From: Saccoglossus kowalevskii
Lineage: Eukaryota > Hemichordata > Enteropneusta > Harrimaniidae
Assembly: GCF_000003605.2 (NCBI RefSeq)
Contig: NW_003142304.1
Span: forward strand, 674,453-722,498
Direction: 5' to 3'
Length of the DNA stretch: 48,046 nucleotides
Below the pieces are notes generated by a model. That model was not told the DNA's origin and searched no databases. It saw only the letters and a list, made by a program, of their open reading frames with translations. Positions 42,601-48,046 of this stretch are shown here, one piece after another (the first letter of the stretch is position 1; each line of letters starts with the position of its first letter). Made by a program: the position numbers and the translations under genes.

Positions 42601-45600
42601 TGTCGTGTAAACGTAGCAAATATGTAACTTTCAGTTTGAAGTTTATAATTTATAATACCGTGGATTTAAGACTACTTAAATAATCACCATGACGACTAAT
42701 TACTTACTCTCAAGATGATATCAGCACGTTTAAAATCATAAGCACTGCATTTTGTAGAGGTCATGTGATCCAGTAATGCGATGAACCTCGCCGAATCTTG
42801 TTCTGGTAGTTTGGATCCAACCTCGTTCAAGGCAATATAAAAGTATTCATGGAAGCTTTTTAAACTTGGTAGAATCATGGTGTCCTGGCAATAAATATCA
42901 AACAACGAAGTGTAATAAATATATGTATTAATATGTGAGATAATTTAGCATCATATAATCGCAGATTTTGATAGTTCAATGACTCAAATATCAATATAAT
43001 ATCACCTTCAACATCTGAATAATGTCAGCCACGTTTCGATCAGCAAATGTTTTCGTCAGATGATCACGTTGTAAATCCAATATAGTCTCTGCGCATGCTT
43101 GGATGACTTGGTCTCGGTCAGTTGGTTTCAGATCGGCAACTAAAGTCTATCAAGAAATGACACGCACAGTGATATAATTGTTCAGTACGTGGTAGGGATG
43201 TATACGAAACATACTTTTGACACATGAATTTTCTGAAATGTTGTTCCACGTGACCCGCTAGTTGTCGAATTGTGAGCGATAATTGTACGTATTTTGGTAT
43301 ATGCTCAATTTAAAATGGCCGCTAGTTCAACTTTTTAAGAAAATCATAAGTACCCCTTCTTTTTTCGCTCTTTGCAATTTTTTTGGAGGAATCTTCCACT
43401 CAGCAATATATTTGACGTGTCTGCCTTATTCTTCACGGTTGAATGCATATCATTTAACTATTAACTGTTATGATTGGCAGAGTTGGACACATTGTTGATC
43501 TAACGGTGTGTAGTGTGAAGTGCATACTCATCCGAGTTTCAGACTTCATAATGTCCAAAAAAGCATAATGACGTCATTGACATATTTCACTGAAGAAATA
43601 TAATCGTTGAGTTTTTTGATGTGCACGTTTATATAAATAGTTTATCACTTGGGAAGCATGGTCAGCACATCATGCCCCGGCATTGATATTTTGTTGGTCG
43701 TCCATGGTGCAATGCGTATATTGGAAATACCCCACCAGCGGTGAGAGTTACTATTCACGAGTATAAAAATATGTTTTTCGAGTTCATGTCTAAGCCCAAG
43801 TTATCGTTCTTGCATATATCTTAATAAAATGGACAAATATTTTACATACCGGCAGGTGACAACATGCGAAGTGCGCTGTTGGGTCGAATAACATTTTGAT
43901 GAGGCTTGCAAAATGGCGTCGGAGACCTTCCGTTGTACCTTGTTGCCACAATGTAAGTTGTACTATAGACATGCACGACCTGTTGATTTGTTGACAGCAA
44001 GAAAATTAAATTAGTTTTTATTTACAATTTCCAAATAATTTATTCGGATGTGTTTCTGGTGATTGACAAAATAGTCTCCAAACCTTTGAAAATTTGGTGC
44101 CATGGTGATTATGGTATGGAATCCCTCAATCAACTCCAAGTTGTCATCGCATAGCAACACCGGCGTCACGTGATACGCACGAGGTAAGCCTTCTCTGATT
44201 TGCATTTGTTTTAATACGTCCACCATAAAAGGGAAGGCCAATGTGATGTGTTGTTTTTCTGGCTTGATTGAAAATGATTTAATTGCCTGCAGTGGAAAAG
44301 GAAATGATGTAATATATACTTTGAATATTCGGGTCGCATAATACTGTGGAAGAATGTATCTAGAAATTATGAAACGCCACCAACGACGGCGGTCACGGTA
44401 GCTGAAGAACAGTGAAACATATACCAGTATATAGTATATAGTATCACGACCGGATGAATATGTATTCTTACTTGCTGCACATTATCGGGCAGACATCCAA
44501 TTGCATCCATTGTCAATATATTCTTAACTGTAGATTCGTTTCCCTTAATCCTTTCTTGTGGTTCACGTCTTTGTCTTGGGCGAGTAACTTTGGTTTGGGC
44601 CTAGACAAAATAAATGATAATTAATACGCCTTAGTGTAATAACATTATTCTACTTCCGAAATCGACATGTTATGTTTGTTGCGCAGGTACCATTAGCAGA
44701 AACTCCAACTGAACGATTTAGGGATGGACCGATTAATACATCTTCACAATAAATCGCGCCCCTAGCGACGAGGCTCGTCTATGAGGTAAATGGGTAACAC
44801 GAAGGCCGTTCAAATCGTCTATATCGTTTTGATCTGTAGCCGTTCATCGGTAAAGATTGTGTTTTTGAGAGATTTTATTATATTCTAGATGATGAAAGAC
44901 TAAACGATCAAACTCAATCTGAATGTCGATATGAACGACATTGCTTTCGCCTTCATGCGTAATTTTGACGTCATAAAAGCACTCTGTCACTAGAGGGCGC
45001 GATTTATATAAATGTTGTATTCTTTATTCTGAATGGCAAATCATAAATAAGTTCCCCACCAATCTTAGTTCCGCTTCAAATACCATTGCAGGATCTATTC
45101 CTAATTCTAGCATCTCGTTCGGTATTCTTCTGGTGTCTGGCCGCGGGTGGTCGTGGATACCACGTGACTCAAATGCAATGACGTCTGATTGGTCGCTCCA
45201 CAGATGCACCACGGGAAATCCATTGTTCCCACGGCACCTATTTATGAACAGTGACGTATATTTAATTATGCGGGTATGATAAAAAACGGAGTGATATCAA
45301 AAATAGAACATATTTCTCATATTCATACACTTACTTGTTGTGTATCATTACTCCCTTACAATTTGGATTAGAGCAGGGTTTTCCGATCTGTTTTTCTCGT
45401 ACTTTATCGGAAATTGCTGGTCGGATGGCAATCGGCGTCAAATCGCACTCTCGTCTATCTTCGGTAATGTTCGGATCTGCCGAACACTTGCTGCAGACGA
45501 TAACTCCGATGCAAGCTTTTTTCAGGACGTACTTGTTGTGGTTGTTAGTGTATTTCATGGCCCAGCCTACAGTACGATAAAAAAGGATCTATCATATATT

Positions 45601-47792
45601 TTTACCTGGCCATAGTCGGGAATTTTCTATTCAACTTCGGAATATGTTGAAAACATGAACAAATGATTATCGTCAGCCTCACGTGTAAATCAAGCAAACC
45701 ACCGTTTTTCTTGTAATCTTGCTGATTCCATTGAACCGGCAACTACGATGAAGTATGTTCAAACGCCCGATGAATGTGTATGTGTACTTCACGGCACTTT
45801 ATCAACGTCTGATATGGGAGTGTAGCATTCATTTTATAACTAACAAGGTAATATGATTCTGCGATTCATGGTAATGGGAAAATGCATTGTGAAGCCAATA
45901 GAATAAATGGACGTGTCTGACAACAGGTCATATTCAAGTTGGCACGTTTAAACCAAAATGAAGACAAAAATTCTTTCCAGCTCCAAAAAAACATCTTCCC
46001 ATCCGATTCCAATCTTATTCAAGTAAGGAATCTAGTTGAACCTACGCCGTGTTTTGAGAATATTTTAAAAGTTATTTACTGAAAATAATAATAAAAGCGA
46101 CAAATCGGAATAATTGACCGTTGATGGCTCATAATATTCATTTATTCAGAACGTTCTTGCATCATTAGCTGAAAATCAAAGAAAACAATACAAACAATAA
46201 CACAGACGAATGAGCGCGATAGGAGTAAAACGCACATTATTATATATATACTCGAATCAATTTGAAATTTGTGTTGTCAAAGCATTAAAGCGGTGGAGTC
46301 GTCACCTGCGCATGCGCCAGATGGACATAGCGTGTTATTGTTTACAAGCAAACGTCTACCCATGAGCCTTTGCGTTTTTAGCGTGTGTTATTATCATGGC
46401 TTGGGAATCAATTCCCGCGCGTGCGCAGGTGGCGATCATCCCGCTTTAAGCGCAATTGACAGCACACCTCACCCATCAAACATAAAAGTAGACAAAGTTA
46501 CGTCCTGGCTAATATTGCCATGGTAATCACTCACCTGAAACGTGACCCTGTGCTTCCGGGTCAGTGGGTCGATAATTGCGTTTCACGTTCCCATTCGCCC
46601 ATTCATCAAAATCATCAAATTCTTTCCTCTAAAATAACAACAATTGAATTTTAATTACGTGAAATACTCTGTGACGTCAACGAGACGTAGATATGTGTCC
46701 AAATAAATAGTCAACTCATTTAAAATATACCAAGTCTTTAAAAACAAATAATTTATTGATGGACAATATTGACGATGTGAACGTTGCACTCATTTTTGCT
46801 ATATAAGCGCGTCAGTCATCGCTAGAGGGCGCAGTTTATAGTTACGGTTAATCACTCGATGATGAATGTCGTCAAAGTGCATTGAGAAAAAGAGATAACT
46901 CCATAAACTTCAGTTAAACATACCTTGTCGTGAACTAATTCAGTTTCATTGTCACTGTATTTCTCTGCATTACCAATGCGTGTTACGTCTAACCTGTAAG
47001 AAAAATGCCGGGATAAATGCGCCGCAGTTAGACCGTGAAGCCATGGTGGAGAATCCTATTCTCAGGCGCGGACATCCGGGCATTTTCACCGCCTGGCAAC
47101 CATCGCGATGAAAACAAAGGCCGAAAACTATCAGAAAATGGTACTTTGGATTAGTTGCTCAGACTCCCCTGAATAGTGTTAAAAGATTACGCCTGTATGT
47201 GCAATATAAATTTGGTGTTCAGGATTACTTCAAAGTTGAGTTTGTGCTGTTTTCTCGACTCTGGCTTCAACCGGCGCTCCACAGCATCCAGCGCAGGGCG
47301 CATAGAAAACCACGGTACAGTGATGCGCAGTAGAACGTCTTGTGACGTAGCTCCGCCCTCGAGGATTCGTAGTGGTTAGTCTGAACAACCCTATAGCACC
47401 ACATCTAACCAACGTGACGTCACACAAGGCAAGGGAAATAAGTCTAACATGTACCGCATGTGAGTACGGTTATATAGTTCCCAGTGTTATTTTTGTATAC
47501 TGTATGTTTGATCAAAGACAATAGAAATGTCTTTGGTTTGATATATTCAAATGAAATATTAATCATAGGTACACGATATCTAGCGGATTTGATGTCCGAC
47601 ATGAAACAGACCTCTCATGACCACTATGATAACAGACAACTTACCTTTCGTTGATTATAGATCCCAAGGCATCATTGAACGTAGAGAGCAAGTCACGGTG
47701 GTCATGTAACTGCCCATCTTTCATGTCTTTATTGACAGACGATAATTGAATATGCTCCGTTGCGTGAACTTTGATATCGTCATCTGATGCAT
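39107..47792 (-). CDS. GCM-domain protein with a long unrecognised C-terminal region (13 exons, 5' partial)
   Basis: Join of 47792-47645, 46993-46924, 46628-46535, 45566-45335, 45237-45060, 44600-44472, 44286-44084, 43979-43850, 43146-43006, 42884-42708, 41636-41384, 40433-40293 and 39603-39107. That is 2393 bases, 797 residues, with matching phases at all twelve junctions. Seen: a GCM DNA-binding domain at about 74-220 ([49 protein letters not shown]). Then a basic linker ([14 protein letters not shown]), about 350 residues of helical-looking sequence, a CGCDVC exon and a Ser/Pro/His-rich tail. Known: GCM proteins are zinc-containing transcription factors (glial, placental, parathyroid and skeletal roles); vertebrate GCM1/2 are about 430-510 residues and lack this middle region. 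Inferred: a divergent GCM-family regulator. Least certain are the 45060 donor (GTGGGG) and the 44084/43979 junction. The entry codon at 47792 is split, so upstream exons are missing. Confidence 0.9.
40118..40250. mobile_element. MITE family M6, copy 1 (intronic)
   Basis: Starts beside TTAA (ACGGGGGAGTCGTCACC) and contains CCCATGAGCCTTTGCGTT. Its right end is degraded (CCTCCCGCTTTGA). A fuller relative is at 46284-46452. Confidence 0.65.
40293..40433 (-). CDS. GCM-family gene exon with CGCDVC motif
   Basis: Between ATTTTTGCAG and GAACAAG|GTAGC. It encodes [16 protein letters not shown] followed by an amphipathic helix ([10 protein letters not shown]). The three closely spaced cysteines could bind metal or form a small redox/zinc knuckle, but no family is recognised. 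Confidence 0.82.
41384..41636 (-). CDS. GCM-family gene exon (novel region, part 5)
   Basis: 253 bases, TTCATTCTAG to ATCG|GTGAGA, exit phase 1. It encodes [18 protein letters not shown] and [15 protein letters not shown]. The composition suggests a folded globular region. Confidence 0.88.
41950..42299. repeat. 42-bp minisatellite, about 8 diverged units
   Basis: TATTAACTCC recurs, exactly or with a few changes, every 42 bases (41992, 42034, 42076, about 42118, 42160, 42202, 42244, about 42286). The period is a multiple of three, so the minus strand reads as 14-residue repeats of the type (M/L)ELI.H..TN.NDR with no stop through seven units. Confidence 0.95.
42563..42622. repeat. Short repeat R2, copy 2
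   Basis: GGAGCCGAAGAGCTCCAATA then AAATGCTGTCGTGTAAACG. It is a shorter version of 35387-35460. Confidence 0.55.
42708..42884 (-). CDS. GCM-family gene exon (novel region, part 4)
   Basis: 59 codons, phase 0 to 0, between TTTATTGCCAG and TTGAGA|GTAAGT. It encodes [20 protein letters not shown] and further helical sequence. Confidence 0.88.
43006..43146 (-). CDS. GCM-family gene exon (novel region, part 3)
   Basis: 47 codons, phase 0 to 0, between CTTGATAG and TTGAAG|GTGAT. Strongly helical composition ([19 protein letters not shown]). Confidence 0.85.
43850..43979 (-). CDS. GCM-family gene exon (novel region, part 2)
   Basis: Acceptor ...CAAATCAACAG after a T-rich tract; donor CTGCCG|GTATGT. 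It encodes [20 protein letters not shown] and [13 protein letters not shown]. The start depends on the phase match with 44084. Confidence 0.72.
44084..44286 (-). CDS. GCM-family gene exon (novel region, part 1)
   Basis: The acceptor TTCCACTGCAG is strong. The frame includes [20 protein letters not shown] and [15 protein letters not shown]. The end at CAAAG|GTTTGG fits the next exon's phase. The frame stays open to a second donor (44026, AAATT|GTAAAT), which would end in phase 0. Confidence 0.75.
44472..44600 (-). CDS. GCM-family gene exon (basic linker)
   Basis: 43 codons, phase 0 to 0, between TTTGTCTAG and [25 protein letters not shown] could act as a nuclear-localisation signal. Confidence 0.85.
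44752..45004. mobile_element. 253-bp MITE with TA target site (family M5), in a GCM-family gene intron
   Basis: TA at 44750-44751 and 45005-45006 flank AATCGCGCCCCTAG ... CTAGAGGGCGCGATT, an inverted repeat of about 14-16 bp. TA target sites fit Tc1/mariner-type movement. It ends just 55 bases before the exon at 45060. Partial relatives lie at 38744-38880 and about 46800-46846. Confidence 0.8.
45060..45237 (-). CDS. GCM-family gene exon (end of GCM domain, zinc-ligand HDH)
   Basis: Starts with [13 protein letters not shown] and includes [15 protein letters not shown], the conserved Cys and His-x-His segment that helps bind zinc in GCM structures. The donor used here (TTG|GTGGGG) is weak. ATG|GTATTT, 27 bases upstream, is also in phase 0 and is the alternative. 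Confidence 0.93.
45335..45566 (-). CDS. GCM-family gene exon (GCM domain core)
   Basis: 232 bases from GTACTGTAG to CAACAA|GTAAGT. It contains [23 protein letters not shown] and [11 protein letters not shown], motifs diagnostic of GCM. Compared with the canonical domain there is an insertion of about ten residues after the VCSKC motif, and Ser replaces Cys in the PAICDKAR motif. Confidence 0.95.
46284..46452. mobile_element. TTAA-flanked MITE, family M6 copy 2 (intronic)
   Basis: TTAA then AGCGGTGGAGTCGTCACC at the left, and GGTGGCGATCATCCCGCT then TTAA at the right. The terminal inverted repeats are about 27 bp and include GCGCATGCGC-like palindromic sequence. The ends resemble family M2, suggesting mobilisation by the same kind of transposase. 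Confidence 0.75.
46535..46628 (-). CDS. GCM-family gene exon (start of GCM domain)
   Basis: Between TTATTTTAG and TCAG|GTGAGT. It encodes [20 protein letters not shown], matching the F-x-E-W-x-(D/N)-G-(H/N) start of GCM domains, and leaves in phase 1. Confidence 0.88.
46629..46923 (-). other. GCM-family gene intron
   Basis: Contains TGACGTCA at 46672-46679 and, at about 46800-46846, the right end of a family M5 MITE (CATCGCTAGAGGGCGCAGTT). Confidence 0.6.
46924..46993 (-). CDS. GCM-family gene exon (70 bp, pre-GCM linker)
   Basis: Between TTTCTTACAG and GACAAG|GTATG, exiting in phase 0. It encodes [18 protein letters not shown]... The canonical WDIND-type start of GCM domains is not present here. 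Confidence 0.8.
46994..47644 (-). other. GCM-family gene intron carrying an M1 MITE
   Basis: Contains M1 copy 3 (47060-47365), TGACGTCA at 47415-47422 and a weak CAAAGAC hairpin at about 47513. No coding sequence. Confidence 0.7.
47060..47365. mobile_element. MITE family M1, copy 3
   Basis: Same orientation as 1269-1594. The left end is mutated (TCTCAGGCGCGGACATCCGG) and the right end preserved (CTCCGCCCTCGAGGA). An internal deletion relative to copy 1 lies near the right end. Confidence 0.85.
47645..47792 (-). CDS. GCM-family gene, first exon in window
   Basis: Acceptor TTTATCCGCAACAG, entered in phase 1, leaving in phase 2 at GAAAG|GTAAG. It encodes an acidic, charged segment ([13 protein letters not shown]...ALGSIINE) with no domain. 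The ATG at the exon start is out of frame, so translation begins upstream. Confidence 0.8.
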
Positions 47793-48046
47793 CTGTTGCG
47801 GATAAAAACATAAGATGTGATGTACTTAAAATCGGCTACAGTTGGTGCTCATCAACACACAGTCAAGAGCGAGGTCTTATTTTGCATGCAAAGCAAATAG
47901 AAAATACAGAAATATAGGTCTTGAATATAAAACTTTTTTCTTGAAAAAAACAAAACGGAATGTGAACTTTTTATTAAAAACCCATTTTATTAACTCCAAA
48001 GTAGGGGTCACCCTAGTCTCTATGTCAAACTTATGTTATTTCGGAA

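Larger units (their letters stand above)
41641..42707 (-). other. GCM-family gene intron with minisatellite and repeat R2
   Basis: Holds the 42-bp array (41950-42299) and the R2 fragment (about 42563-42622). The minus-strand frame through the array is open for 105 codons, but no good acceptor/donor pair makes it a clean exon. Confidence 0.7.

Noticed and set aside
45335-45615. Plus-strand ORFs opposite the GCM core exon
   Set aside because: Antisense shadows of the minus-strand GCM exon, whose family motifs and splice phases are clear.

Overview
This is metazoan genomic DNA. It has intron-rich genes with GT/AG splice sites, an A+T-rich sequence, many small inverted-repeat transposons, and two assembly gaps (N runs of 50 and 280). 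No bacterial, phage or CRISPR features are present. The gene content and style (a Dmbx homeobox gene, a GCM-domain gene, abundant MITEs, compact introns of about 0.1-4 kb) suggest a marine invertebrate, perhaps a deuterostome such as a hemichordate or lancelet. I cannot fix the species from the sequence.

Two genes can be reconstructed exon by exon, both on the minus strand. (1) dmbx, a K50 paired-like homeobox gene, has its complete coding region at 18004-12402 in four coding exons (375 codons). It shows the conserved Dmbx N-terminus, the homeodomain split at the paired-class 46/47 intron, an acidic linker and a C-terminal OAR motif. Its 5' UTR is spliced, and the upstream non-coding exon and promoter were not located. 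(2) A GCM (glial cells missing) family gene occupies 47792-39107 in thirteen coding exons whose phases all agree. Its 5' end lies outside the window. The GCM DNA-binding domain is followed by about 390 residues of helix-rich sequence that I do not recognise from known GCM proteins, then a Cys-bearing exon and a Ser/Pro-rich tail. This is the most unusual protein in the window.

Weaker coding evidence comes from three places: a terminal exon of a plus-strand gene entering from the left (544-749, possibly a small methyltransferase), an orphan ORF with good splice sites inside the large dmbx intron (15488-15885), and a possible last exon with a netrin-like pattern (28321-28572, minus).

Layout: 1-749, end of the left-hand gene. 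750-12220, no recognisable gene, with several MITEs and a roughly 80-bp repeat array. 12221-18015, dmbx. 18016-39106, a long gene-poor stretch with hairpins, MITEs and the 280-N gap. 39107-47792, the GCM-family gene, whose introns carry MITEs and a 42-bp minisatellite. At least seven short interspersed families are represented, two of them with TTAA target sites and similar ends. The palindromes TGACGTCA, CACGTG and TACTAGTA are each much commoner than base composition predicts. Both main genes belong to families of developmental transcription factors, but nothing in the sequence shows that they act together.
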